From Agromyces sp. ISL-38 (lineage in GTDB: Bacteria > Actinomycetota > Actinomycetes > Actinomycetales > Microbacteriaceae), in NCBI RefSeq assembly GCF_018613935.1, contig NZ_JAGGPF010000010.1:124001-188000 (forward strand): DNA of 64,000 bases. Direction: 5' to 3'. The notes under the pieces are model-generated. The model searched no databases, was not told where the DNA came from, and was given only the letters and a program-made list of their open reading frames with translations. Of this stretch, positions 35,228 to 43,808 are shown one piece after another. Made by a program: the position numbers and the translations under genes. How positions within the stretch are numbered: position 1 is the first letter of the stretch; every line of letters starts with the position of its first letter.

Positions 35228-36817
35228 GTGTCAAAGCCGGTCGTGCTGATCGCAGAAGAACTCTCACCCGCCACCGTCGACGCGCTGGGGCCCGACTTCG
35301 ACGTTCGCAACGTCGACGGCACCGATCGTGCAGCTCTGCTCGCGGCGCTCTCCGACGCGAATGCGATCCTCGTGCGTTCCGCCACGAAGGTCGACGCCGA
35401 GGCGATCGCCGCCGCGCCGCGGCTCAAGGTCATCGCGCGCGCGGGGGTGGGCCTCGACAACGTCGACATCAAGGCGGCGACGACCGCCGGTGTCATGGTC
35501 GTGAATGCGCCGACGTCCAACATCATCTCGGCGGCCGAGCTCACCGTCGGACACATCCTGAGCCTCGCCCGCCACATTCCGGCGGCGCACGCGGCGCTCG
35601 CGCAGGGCGAATGGAAGCGCTCGCACTACACAGGCGTCGAGCTCTACGAGAAGACCATCGGCATCATCGGCCTCGGTCGCATCGGCGCGCTCATCGCCGC
35701 CCGACTGCAGGCGTTCGGCACCGAGGTCATCGCCTACGACCCCTACATCACCGCTGCGCGAGCCCAGCAGCTCGGGGTGCAGACCGTGAGCCTCGACGAG
35801 CTCCTCGAGCGCAGCGACTTCATCACGATCCACATGCCGAAGACGCCCGAGACCACGGGCATGATCAGCACCGAGCAGCTCGCGAAGATGAAGCCCACGG
35901 CGTACCTCGTGAACGTGGCGCGCGGTGGCCTGATCGACGAGGACGCGCTGTACGAGGCGCTCGCCGCCCGCCGCATCGCCGGTGCGGGCCTCGACGTGTT
36001 CGTCTCGGAGCCGCCGCGCGAGTCGCCGCTGCTGTCACTGCCGAACGTCATCGTCACGCCGCACCTCGGCGCCTCGACCGACGAAGCGCAGGAGAAGGCC
36101 GGCGTCTCGGTCGCGAAGTCGGTGCGCCTGGCGCTCGCCGGCGAGTTGGTGCCCGACGCGGTGAACGTCGCGGGCGGTGTCATCGACCCGTACGTGCGTC
36201 CCGGTATCCCGCTCGTCGAGAAGCTCGGCCAGCTCTTCGCCGGCCTGGCCCACGGTCGCCTCACGAGCATCGACGTCGAGGTGCGCGGCGAGCTCAGCGA
36301 CTACGACGTCTCGGTGCTGAAGCTCGCCGCCCTCAAGGGCGTCTTCACGAACATCGTCAGCGAGACCGTGTCGTACGTGAACGCGCCGCTCCTCGCTGAG
36401 CAGCGCGGCATCGAGGTGCGGCTCATCACCTCGCCGGAGTCGCCCGAGTACCGCAACGTCATCACGCTGCGCGGCGCACTCGCCGACGGCGAGCAGGTGT
36501 CGGTGGCGGGCACGCTCACCGGCACGAAGCAGATCGAGAAGCTCGTGGGCGTGAACGGCTACGAGATCGAGGTGCCGATCGCGAAGACCCACATCGTGAT
36601 GGAGTACACCGACCGTCCCGGCATCGTGGCGATCTACGGCCGCGAGTTCGGCGACGCCGGCATCAACATCGCCGGCATGCAGATCGCGCGGCGTGAGGCC
36701 GGCGGCGAGGCGCTGAGCGTGCTCACCGTCGACTCGCCGGTGCCCACCGAGGTGCTCGAGCGGGTGCGCGAGGCCATCGAGGCCGACGTGCTCGTCGAGA
36801 TCGACATCACCGAGTAG
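35228..36817 (+). CDS. serA: D-3-phosphoglycerate dehydrogenase
   Basis: A 529-residue long-form enzyme that makes 3-phosphohydroxypyruvate for serine synthesis. Residues 1-310 are the catalytic and NAD-binding domains: RAGVGLDNVD, the Rossmann GLGRIGALIAARLQ (about 154-167), VNVARGGLIDEDAL and the catalytic His in VTPHLGAST. Residues 320-450 form the intervening domain seen in actinobacterial enzymes, and about 455-529 are an ACT domain for feedback by serine (IVMEYTDRPGIVAIYGREFG). It starts with GTG at 35228. Its 3' end overlaps the converging tetR gene by 11 bases. Confidence 0.95.
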   Translation: MSKPVVLIAEELSPATVDALGPDFDVRNVDGTDRAALLAALSDANAILVRSATKVDAEAIAAAPRLKVIARAGVGLDNVDIKAATTAGVMVVNAPTSNIISAAELTVGHILSLARHIPAAHAALAQGEWKRSHYTGVELYEKTIGIIGLGRIGALIAARLQAFGTEVIAYDPYITAARAQQLGVQTVSLDELLERSDFITIHMPKTPETTGMISTEQLAKMKPTAYLVNVARGGLIDEDALYEALAARRIAGAGLDVFVSEPPRESPLLSLPNVIVTPHLGASTDEAQEKAGVSVAKSVRLALAGELVPDAVNVAGGVIDPYVRPGIPLVEKLGQLFAGLAHGRLTSIDVEVRGELSDYDVSVLKLAALKGVFTNIVSETVSYVNAPLLAEQRGIEVRLITSPESPEYRNVITLRGALADGEQVSVAGTLTGTKQIEKLVGVNGYEIEVPIAKTHIVMEYTDRPGIVAIYGREFGDAGINIAGMQIARREAGGEALSVLTVDSPVPTEVLERVREAIEADVLVEIDITE

Positions 36818-37379
36818 GTGTCGGAGGCGGCTCGGCGGCGAGCCGCTCGAGCAGCGCGATGAGCGAGTCCATCTCCGCCGTGCGCGGCGCATCGACGCCG
36901 AGCTGCTCGTCGTCGCCGTGCAGGGCCGAGTCGTAGTAGAGGCCGTCGCCGATGAGCGTGATCGCGAGTGCGACGGTCGGGTCGGCCACGTGCCGTCGCA
37001 CGGCGTCGAGCCAACGCTGGCGCACCGCACGGATGACGCGGACGGCGGGTGGGCTGCCGGCCTGGGCGAGTCGCGCCGCAGCGACGCCCGCCCGGTCGAG
37101 CGGGTGGCCGACGGCGACCGCGCTGCGCACGTAGTAGGCGACGGCGCCCTCAGGGGCGCGCTCGAGCTCCTCGATGTCGGCGTCGACGAGGTCGATGAAC
37201 CGCGTGAGGACCGCGTCGACGAGTGCTTCGCGTGATGCGAAGTGGTAGAGCAGCCCGCCCTTCGACACGCCGGCGGCGCGGGCCGTGGCCTCGAGGGTCG
37301 CGGCCCGCTCGCCGCCGTCGATGAGGATGCGCTCGAACGCATCGAGCACGGCGTCACGGGCGGCAGGTGGACGGCTCAT
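36807..37379 (-). CDS. TetR-family repressor of the adjacent MFS pump
   Basis: A 190-residue regulator with HTH residues ERAATLEATARAAGVSKGGL and LYHFASREALVDAVL (about 22-57) and a C-terminal ligand domain that includes DGLYYDSALHG. It is divergent from the MFS gene, and the 77-base gap holds a 26-base palindrome covering both -10 boxes. It should repress both genes and be released by a pump substrate. The stop lies inside the 3' end of serA. Confidence 0.9.
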   Translation of the reverse strand: MSRPPAARDAVLDAFERILIDGGERAATLEATARAAGVSKGGLLYHFASREALVDAVLTRFIDLVDADIEELERAPEGAVAYYVRSAVAVGHPLDRAGVAAARLAQAGSPPAVRVIRAVRQRWLDAVRRHVADPTVALAITLIGDGLYYDSALHGDDEQLGVDAPRTAEMDSLIALLERLAAEPPPTPTR

Positions 37380-37418
37380 GTGCTCGATCGTAGCGAGCGC
37401 AATCCGGTCATCCTCTGA

Positions 37419-37444
37419 TACTATACCGGCTGGACGGTATAGTA
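37419..37444. promoter_or_regulatory. Operator shared by the TetR and MFS genes
   Basis: 10-base arms TACTATACCG and CGGTATAGTA flank the 6-base centre GCTGGA. Each arm contains TATAGT on the outgoing strand (37438-37443 plus, 37425-37420 minus), so one bound dimer would cover the -10 boxes of both divergent promoters. Confidence 0.8.
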
Positions 37445-37456
37445 ACGGAAACTGAG

Positions 37457-39025
37457 ATGACGAACACGACACGCACTGACACCGACACGATCGAGACGCC
37501 GACGTCCTCCGCACCGGCGCCGCAGCGAGCATCACGACGCGCCTGGATCGCGCTCGCCGTGCTCATGCTTCCGGTGCTGCTCGTGTCGGTCGACAACACG
37601 GTGCTGAGCTTCGCGCTGCCGTCGATCTCGCGCGACCTCGCGCCGACCGCTGCACAGCAACTCTGGATCATCGACGCGTATCCCCTCGTGCTCGCCGGCC
37701 TTCTCGTCGCGATGGGCAGTGCCGGCGATCGCTTCGGGCGGCGACGACTGCTCCTCATCGGTTCGACGGGATTCGCGATCGTGTCGATCGCGGCGGCGTT
37801 CGCACCGACCGCAGAGGCGCTCATCGCCGCTCGCGCCGCGCTCGGCTTCTTCGGCGCCATGCTCATGCCCTCGACGCTCTCGCTGCTGCGCGCGGTCTTC
37901 ACCGACCGCGAGCAGCGCCGTCTCGCGATCGCCATCTGGGCGTCGGGATTCGCTGCCGGCAGCGCCCTCGGGCCGCTCGTCGGCGGCATCCTCCTCGAGC
38001 ACTTCGCGTGGGGTTCCGTGTTCCTCCTCGCCGTGCCGGTGCTCGTGCCATTGCTGGTGCTCGTGCCGCTGCTGATTCCCGAGAGCCGCGATCCCGCGCC
38101 CGGGCGCATAGACGTGGCGAGCACCGTGCTCTCGCTCGCTGCGATGGGTCCGGTCGTCTACGGCATCAAGTCGCTCGCGACCGAGGGCGTCGGTGGATTC
38201 GGCGTGCAGGCGATCATCATCGGCCTCGTTTGCGCGGCGTGGTTCGTCCGTCGGCAGCTGCGCAGCGACTCGCCCATGCTCGAAGTGCGGCTCTTCCGGC
38301 AGGGCTCATTCGGCGGCGCGGTGCTCGTGAACCTCTTCAGCGTCATCGCTCTCGTCGGATTCCTCTACTTCGTGTCGCAGCACCTGCAGCTCATCGCCGA
38401 GCTCACCCCCGTCGCGGCCGGACTCGCGCTCCTGCCGGGCCTCATCGCGATGATCATCGCGGGCCTCGTGGTCGTGCCCGTGGCCCGCCGAGTGCGGCCC
38501 CGGGTGCTCGTCCCGGTCGCGCTCCTGCTCTCGGCCTCCGGGTACCTCGTCATCGCGCTCTCCACGAGCGCCGAATCGATCGCGCCGATCGTCATCGCCT
38601 TCATGCTGCTCGGCGTCGGCATCGGCGCCGCCGAGACGGTCTCGAACGAGCTGATCCTCTCGAGTGCGCCGCCGGCCAAGGCGGGCGCCGCCTCCGCCGT
38701 CTCCGAGACGGCCTACGAACTCGGTGCCGTGCTCGGCACGGCCCTGCTCGGCAGCATTCTCGCCGCGCACTTCCGCGCCGCGATCGAACTGCCCGCAGTG
38801 CTCACCGGCGAGCAGGCGGCGGCCGCGCGAGAGACGCTCGCGGGTGCCGTGACCGTGGCCGAGGGGCTTCCCGCCGCGGTCGGAGCCGAGCTCGCGGCAT
38901 CCGCGGCGCACGCGTTCGACGGCGGAGTGGTGGTGACCTCCCTCATCGGTGTGGTGCTCATGGCCGCCGCCGCGGTCGTCGCGGCGGTCGCGCTCAGGAA
39001 TCCACGGCCGGTCGACGCGGCCTGA
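37457..39025 (+). CDS. MFS drug-efflux transporter, DHA2 (14-helix) type
   Basis: A 522-residue transporter with about 14 hydrophobic helices. The DHA2 motif VSVDNTVLSFALPSISRDL (about 37-55) and AMGSAGDRFGRRRLLLIG (motif A, about 90-107) are clear, as is GFFGAMLMPSTLSLLRAVF. Such pumps expel drugs or dyes using the proton gradient; the substrate is unknown. It is controlled by the divergent TetR gene. Confidence 0.9.
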   Translation: MTNTTRTDTDTIETPTSSAPAPQRASRRAWIALAVLMLPVLLVSVDNTVLSFALPSISRDLAPTAAQQLWIIDAYPLVLAGLLVAMGSAGDRFGRRRLLLIGSTGFAIVSIAAAFAPTAEALIAARAALGFFGAMLMPSTLSLLRAVFTDREQRRLAIAIWASGFAAGSALGPLVGGILLEHFAWGSVFLLAVPVLVPLLVLVPLLIPESRDPAPGRIDVASTVLSLAAMGPVVYGIKSLATEGVGGFGVQAIIIGLVCAAWFVRRQLRSDSPMLEVRLFRQGSFGGAVLVNLFSVIALVGFLYFVSQHLQLIAELTPVAAGLALLPGLIAMIIAGLVVVPVARRVRPRVLVPVALLLSASGYLVIALSTSAESIAPIVIAFMLLGVGIGAAETVSNELILSSAPPAKAGAASAVSETAYELGAVLGTALLGSILAAHFRAAIELPAVLTGEQAAAARETLAGAVTVAEGLPAAVGAELAASAAHAFDGGVVVTSLIGVVLMAAAAVVAAVALRNPRPVDAA

Positions 39026-39045
39026 AGCACGCTCGCCGCAACGAG

Positions 39046-39090
39046 CGAACGGCCGTCGCGTCGCTCATGGAGCGCCGGGACGGCCGTTCG
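39046..39090. terminator. Bidirectional terminator after the MFS gene
   Basis: Arms CGAACGGCCGTC and GACGGCCGTTCG with an inner CGCTC-ATG-GAGCG stem form one long hairpin between the converging stops of the MFS gene (39025) and the small membrane protein gene (39103). Confidence 0.8.
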
Positions 39091-39102
39091 ACGTTCGAAT
39101 GC

Positions 39103-39366
39103 TCAGAGGACGGTGGGGTCCTCGGGAGTCGAGTGCTCGTTGCGCGTGACCCGATCGCCCGTACCGGGGTCGACGCTCGTCTGGGAGGTCGACACGGAAC
39201 GACGACGACGGGCGAGCAGGATGACGCCGAGGATGACGACGATCACTCCGGCGATCATCAGGATGTAGCCGACCAGCTGAAGGTCGATCCAGTCGACGGT
39301 GAGGTTGAGCGCGAACGCGAGGATCGCGCCGATCACGAAGAGCACGATTCCGAGACCGAGACTCAT
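39103..39366 (-). CDS. Small membrane protein, DUF6458-like
   Basis: An 87-residue protein with two hydrophobic helices (about 3-20 and 31-51) followed by RRRR and a polar Ser/Thr-rich tail. The pattern SLGLGIVLFVIGAILAFAL and GYILMIAGVIVVILGVILL is that of a small actinobacterial membrane family of unknown role (DUF6458). It is divergent from leuB. Confidence 0.75.
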   Translation of the reverse strand: MSLGLGIVLFVIGAILAFALNLTVDWIDLQLVGYILMIAGVIVVILGVILLARRRRSVSTSQTSVDPGTGDRVTRNEHSTPEDPTVL

Positions 39367-39504
39367 GGGTGGTTCCTGCTTTCTCTCCGGCGGCCCTGCA
39401 GGCCGTGTTTCGATGAGGCGGATACCTCGTCCTGAGGCCGAGTGTATCGATCGGCCACTCGCGTGGACAGTACGCTGGGAGGGCTGGCGCACGAAGGAGA
39501 ATTC

Positions 39505-40563
39505 ATGGTAGGCACGGTCAGGCTCGCGGTCATTCCCGGTGATGGGATCGGACCAGAGGTCGTCGGCGAGGCGCTGAAGGCCCTCGCGGCCGTCACCGAC
39601 GGCGGGGAGGTCTCGTTCGAGCAGACGGAGTTCTCGCTCGGCGCCGGCCGGTACCTCGAGACCGGCGACGTGATGACCGACGACGACCTCGCCGCCATCG
39701 CCGGACACGACGCGATCCTGCTCGGGGCCGTCGGCGGTGCCCCCGGCGATCCGCGACTCCTCGGCGCGAACATCGAGCGCGGACTCCTCCTCAAGCTCCG
39801 ATTCGAGCTCGACCACTACGTCAACCTGCGTCCGACGGTGCTGTATCCGGGCGTCACGAGCCCGCTCGCCGCTCCGGGCGACGTCGACTTCCTCGTCGTG
39901 CGCGAGGGCACCGAGGGGCCGTACGTCGGCAACGGCGGGGCGATCCGCGTCGGCACGCCGCACGAGGTCGCGAACGAGGTTTCGGTGAACACCGCCTACG
40001 GGGTGGAGCGCGTCGTGCGCTACGCCTTCGCAGCGGCATCCGCGAGGCCTCGAAAGCGCCTCACCCTGGTGCACAAGACCAACGTGCTCGTGTTCGCCGG
40101 ATCGCTGTGGAAGCGCACGGTCGATGCCGTCGCAACCGAGTTCCCCGACGTCGCCGTCGACTACCTGCACGTCGACGCGGCGACGATCTTCCTCGTCACG
40201 GATCCTGCTAGATTCGATGTCATCGTCACGGACAACCTCTTCGGCGACATTCTGACCGACCTCGCCGGCGCAATCAGCGGCGGCATCGGACTCGCAGCCT
40301 CGGGCAACATCAACCCCGACGGCCGGTTCCCGAGCATGTTCGAGCCGGTTCACGGTTCCGCACCCGACATCGCCGGGAAGGGCATCGCCGACCCCACGGC
40401 CGCCATCCTCTCCGTCGCGCTGCTCCTCGAGCACCTCGGCCTCACGGAGCAGGCTCAGCAGGTCACGCGGGCGGTCGCCGCCGACATCGCCGAGCGCGGC
40501 GACGCGAAACGCTCGACCTCCGAAGTCGGCGACGCCGTCGTCGCCCGCCTCGGCGCACTGTAG
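39505..40563 (+). CDS. leuB: 3-isopropylmalate dehydrogenase
   Basis: A 352-residue NAD-dependent beta-decarboxylating dehydrogenase, the third step of leucine synthesis. Seen: [15 protein letters not shown] (about 10-24), [25 protein letters not shown] (substrate Arg residues), the catalytic Lys in [23 protein letters not shown] (metal Asp residues) and [20 protein letters not shown]. It is the shorter actinobacterial-type enzyme. A strong AAGGAGA site precedes the ATG. ilvE follows after 29 bases. Confidence 0.95.
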   Translation: MVGTVRLAVIPGDGIGPEVVGEALKALAAVTDGGEVSFEQTEFSLGAGRYLETGDVMTDDDLAAIAGHDAILLGAVGGAPGDPRLLGANIERGLLLKLRFELDHYVNLRPTVLYPGVTSPLAAPGDVDFLVVREGTEGPYVGNGGAIRVGTPHEVANEVSVNTAYGVERVVRYAFAAASARPRKRLTLVHKTNVLVFAGSLWKRTVDAVATEFPDVAVDYLHVDAATIFLVTDPARFDVIVTDNLFGDILTDLAGAISGGIGLAASGNINPDGRFPSMFEPVHGSAPDIAGKGIADPTAAILSVALLLEHLGLTEQAQQVTRAVAADIAERGDAKRSTSEVGDAVVARLGAL

Positions 40564-40592
40564 AAGATTCCGCGCACTCGAAGGAAGACACC

Positions 40593-41708
40593 ATGACGAT
40601 CAACCTCCCGCTCCAGGCCCCCTCCGCATCCGGGCTCATCTGGCAGGTCATCCGCAACGAGTCCTCGCGCAGCGAGGCCGAACGCGACGAGATCCTCGCC
40701 GACCCCGGCTTCGGCAACCACTTCACCGACCACATGATCGACCTGTGCTGGTCGGAGAAGGGCGGCTGGCACCGTCCGCGGGTGCAGCCCTACGGCCCCA
40801 TCCAGCTCGACCCCGCTGCGGCCGTCTTCCACTACGCCCAGGAGATCTTCGAGGGCATGAAGGCCTACCGCCACGCCGACGGCTCGATCTGGACCTTCCG
40901 TCCCTACGAGAACGCGGCGCGCATGCAGCGCTCGGCACGCCGTATGGCGCTGCCCGAGCTGCCGAGCGAGATCTTTCTCGAGTCGCTCAAGCAGCTCATC
41001 GGGGTCGACGCCGCGTGGGTGCCGAGCGCGCCCGAGACGAGCCTCTACCTCCGACCGTTCATGTTCGCGAAAGAGGCGTTCCTCGGCGTACGTCCCGCGA
41101 AGAAGGTCGGCTACTACGTCATCGCGAGCCCGGCCGCCGCATACTTCCCGGGCGGCGTGCAGCCCGTGAGCATCTGGCTGTCCACCGACTACGCGCGCGC
41201 CGGCAAGGGCGGCACGGGAGCGGCCAAGACCGGCGGCAACTACGCCTCGAGCCTGCTGCCCCAGGCCGAGGCATCCGCGAAGGGCTGCCAGCAGGTGCTC
41301 TTCCTCGACAACGACGGGTACATCGAGGAGCTCGGCGGCATGAACATCGTGTTCGTGCAGCGTGACGGCACCCTGGTCACCCCCGAGTCCGACTCGATCC
41401 TCGAGGGCATCACGCGCGACTCCGTGCTGCAGCTCGCGGCCGATCGCGGGCACTCGGTCGAGCGCCGCCGCGTCACCATGACGGAATGGCGCGAGGGCGC
41501 GGCATCCGGTGACATCGTCGGCGCATTCGCGTGCGGCACCGCCGCCGTCGTCGTGCCGATCGGGCGACTCCTCGCCGACGACTTCGAGATCGTGCACTCG
41601 GGCGCCGCCTCGAGCGAGCTCGCACTGTCGCTTCGCGAAGAGCTCACGGGAATCCAGTACGGCCGGGTCGAAGACCGTCACGGGTGGTTGACCCGGCTCG
41701 ACGCGTGA
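40593..41708 (+). CDS. ilvE: Branched-chain amino acid aminotransferase
   Basis: A 371-residue class IV PLP enzyme making leucine, isoleucine and valine from their keto acids. The PLP-binding Lys is in AAKTGGNYASSLLPQ (about 210-224); other landmarks are FHYAQEIFEGMKAYRHADG (about 79-97), YLRPFMFAKEAFLG and EELGGMNIVFV with the phosphate-binding Glu/Asn. It completes the ilvD-ilvB-ilvN-ilvC and leuB steps present nearby. Confidence 0.95.
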   Translation: MTINLPLQAPSASGLIWQVIRNESSRSEAERDEILADPGFGNHFTDHMIDLCWSEKGGWHRPRVQPYGPIQLDPAAAVFHYAQEIFEGMKAYRHADGSIWTFRPYENAARMQRSARRMALPELPSEIFLESLKQLIGVDAAWVPSAPETSLYLRPFMFAKEAFLGVRPAKKVGYYVIASPAAAYFPGGVQPVSIWLSTDYARAGKGGTGAAKTGGNYASSLLPQAEASAKGCQQVLFLDNDGYIEELGGMNIVFVQRDGTLVTPESDSILEGITRDSVLQLAADRGHSVERRRVTMTEWREGAASGDIVGAFACGTAAVVVPIGRLLADDFEIVHSGAASSELALSLREELTGIQYGRVEDRHGWLTRLDA

Positions 41709-41731
41709 CCGCGCCGGGCGCCGGGCCCGGC

Positions 41732-42163
41732 ATGCGCATCCGCGCGTTCGATCGGGCCGACACCGAAGCCGTCGTCGAGCTGTGGCGTGCCTCGCGCCTC
41801 GTCGTGCCCTGGAACGACCCGTATCGCGACATCGAGCGCAAGCTCGCCGTGCAGCCAGAGCTCTTCCTCGTGGGCGAGTCGGGCGGCGCCGTCATCGCGA
41901 CGGCGATGGTCGGGTACGACGGCCACCGCGGCTGGGTGAACTACCTCGCCGTCGACGGGTCTCGGCGCGGCGAGCGACTCGGTGCGCGACTCATGGCCGA
42001 GGCCGAGCGGTTGCTCACCGAGCTCGGGTGCCCGAAGCTCAACCTCCAGGTGCGCTCGACGAATGCAGGGGTGATCGAGTTCTACCGCCGTCTGGGCTAC
42101 CAGGTCGACGAAGTGGCGAGCCTCGGCAAGCGGCTGATCGCGGATGCCTCGCCGGTAGGCTGA
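41732..42163 (+). CDS. GNAT acetyltransferase, YpeA-like
   Basis: A 143-residue N-acetyltransferase. It aligns well with E. coli YpeA: MRIRAFDRADTEAVVELWRA, VPWNDPYRDIERKLAVQPELFLVGE, the acetyl-CoA loop GSRRGERLGARLM (Q/R-x-x-G-x-G/A type, about 75-87), CPKLNLQVRSTNAGVIEFYRRLGY and SLGKRL. The substrate is unknown. The ATG at 41732 matches homologues; a GTG at 41705 overlapping the ilvE stop would add 9 residues and is a possible coupled start. Confidence 0.85.
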   Translation: MRIRAFDRADTEAVVELWRASRLVVPWNDPYRDIERKLAVQPELFLVGESGGAVIATAMVGYDGHRGWVNYLAVDGSRRGERLGARLMAEAERLLTELGCPKLNLQVRSTNAGVIEFYRRLGYQVDEVASLGKRLIADASPVG

Positions 42164-42167
42164 ACGC

Positions 42168-42944
42168 ATGAAGCTCGCGCGATTCAGTCACGGCGATTCC
42201 ATCGCATTCGGCGTCGTCGATGAAGAGGAGCACGAGCTCGTCGTGTTGAAGGCCGACCCGATGTTCGCCGGGTTCGAGACCACGGGGGAGCGCGTGCGGC
42301 TCGCCGACGTGAAGCTGCTCGCGCCCGTGATCCCGCGTTCGAAGATCGTCGCGGTCGGCAGGAACTACCGCGACCACGCTGCCGAGATGGGCGGCGACGC
42401 CCCGTCAGAGCCGCTGCTCTTCCTGAAGCCGAACACCTCGGTCATCGGTCCCGATGACACGATCGCACTGCCGCGGCAGAGCAAGCAGGTCGAACACGAG
42501 GGCGAGCTCGCGGTGGTCATCGGCCGCATCGCGAAGAACGTCGCCGAAGAAGATGCCGACGCGTTCATCTTCGGGTACACGATCGCGAACGACGTCACTG
42601 CGCGCGACCTGCAACGCAGCGACGGCCAATGGGCACGGGCGAAGGGCTTCGACACGTTCTGCCCGCTCGGTCCCGTGATCGACACCGAGATCGATCTCGA
42701 GCACGGCACGATCGAGACGAGCGTGAACGGCGAGCGCCGGCAGGAGGGGCGCCTGGCCGACATGGTGCACTCGATCCCGGCGATCGTCGCCTATGCGTCA
42801 TCCGTGTTCACGCTGCTCCCCGGCGACGTGATCCTCACCGGTACGCCGGCGGGCGTCGGTCCGATCGTCTCGGGCGACGTCGTCGAGATCACGGTCTCGG
42901 GCCTCGGCACCCTCTCGAACCCGGTGCGTGCGGCCGAACTCTGA
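42168..42944 (+). CDS. Fumarylacetoacetate hydrolase-family protein
   Basis: A 258-residue FAH-family hydrolase or decarboxylase. Seen: VGRNYRDHAAEMGG (about 64-77), EPLLFLKPNTSVIGPDDTI, the metal ligands in VEHEGELAVVIGR (about 107-119), GYTIANDVTARDLQ and TGTPAGVGPI near the end. In Mycobacterium tuberculosis the homologue sits right before the glutamyl-tRNA synthetase gene; here a 13-kb sugar island separates them. The exact substrate is unknown (acylpyruvate-type compounds in relatives). Confidence 0.88.
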   Translation: MKLARFSHGDSIAFGVVDEEEHELVVLKADPMFAGFETTGERVRLADVKLLAPVIPRSKIVAVGRNYRDHAAEMGGDAPSEPLLFLKPNTSVIGPDDTIALPRQSKQVEHEGELAVVIGRIAKNVAEEDADAFIFGYTIANDVTARDLQRSDGQWARAKGFDTFCPLGPVIDTEIDLEHGTIETSVNGERRQEGRLADMVHSIPAIVAYASSVFTLLPGDVILTGTPAGVGPIVSGDVVEITVSGLGTLSNPVRAAEL

Positions 42945-42962
42945 GCCGGCGGCACGGCACGT

Positions 42963-43808
42963 TCACGTCGATTCGCGAATGACGAGCCTCGGCGGTTCGG
43001 CTCGACCGGTGCGCACACGCCCGTCGGCGATCGTGTCGAGGAGGAGTTCGGTCGCCCCGCGGCCGTAGCGGGTGAGATCGTGGGCGAGCGCGGTCACGGT
43101 GGGGTTCGCCAGCTGCAACGCCACCGAATCGTCCCACGCCACGATCGCCACGCGCTCGGGCACCGCGAGCTCGAGCTCCCTGCAGACCTCGAGGCCGGCG
43201 AGTGCCATGACGTCGTTGTCGAACAGGATCCCCGACGGGGCGTCGGCGCGGGTGACGAGCCCGCGGGTCGCCGCAGCCCCGCTGTCGGCGGTGAAGTCGG
43301 CCTCGTGCCGTTCGTGCCGAATACCGCGTGCCTCGCACGACCGGGCGAACGCCTCGTCGCGCAACTGCGTGTGCACGTACATCGCGGGGCCCGTCACGCG
43401 AGCGAGATGCCGGTGCCCGCGCTCGGCGAGGTGGGCGACCACCCGATCGACGATCTCGACGTTGTCGTCGGTGAACGTCGAGAACCCCGGTGCGTCGTCG
43501 GGTCGCGCGAGCGCGACGGCCGGCATGCCCAGTGCCGAGAGGGATGCGAGGCGCGGGTCGGCGGGAGTCAGGTCGGCGACGATGACCCCCCGCACTCGTC
43601 GCTCTTCGTGCCAGCGCGCGTGCACGCGAACCTCGTCGTCGAGCGACTCCACGACCTTCATGAGCAGTCGGTGCCCGCGGGCGGCGAGAGCTTCCTCAGC
43701 ACCCGTGATGAATCGTTGCCAGAACGGTTCCATGGGCACGCGCCGGCGAGGCTGGTGCAGACACAGGCCGACGGATGCCTCGACATCGGCGCTATGCAAT
43801 GAGGTCAT
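42963..43808 (-). CDS. LacI/PurR-type sugar-sensing domain without HTH
   Basis: A 281-residue protein matching only the periplasmic-binding-like effector domain of LacI-family regulators: VGLCLHQPRRRVPMEPFWQRFITGAEEALAARGHRL at the start, VRGVIVADLTPADPRL, the GFSTFTDDNVEIVD strand, and DAPSGILFDNDVMALAGLEVCRELELAVPERVAIVAWDDS followed by NPTVTALAHDLTRYGRGA. LacI proteins normally begin with a ~55-residue HTH, absent here. No space exists for one: the ATG at 43808 lies inside the last codons of the beta-mannosidase gene (17-base overlap). It may sense the sugar without binding DNA itself. Confidence 0.85.
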   Translation of the reverse strand: MTSLHSADVEASVGLCLHQPRRRVPMEPFWQRFITGAEEALAARGHRLLMKVVESLDDEVRVHARWHEERRVRGVIVADLTPADPRLASLSALGMPAVALARPDDAPGFSTFTDDNVEIVDRVVAHLAERGHRHLARVTGPAMYVHTQLRDEAFARSCEARGIRHERHEADFTADSGAAATRGLVTRADAPSGILFDNDVMALAGLEVCRELELAVPERVAIVAWDDSVALQLANPTVTALAHDLTRYGRGATELLLDTIADGRVRTGRAEPPRLVIREST

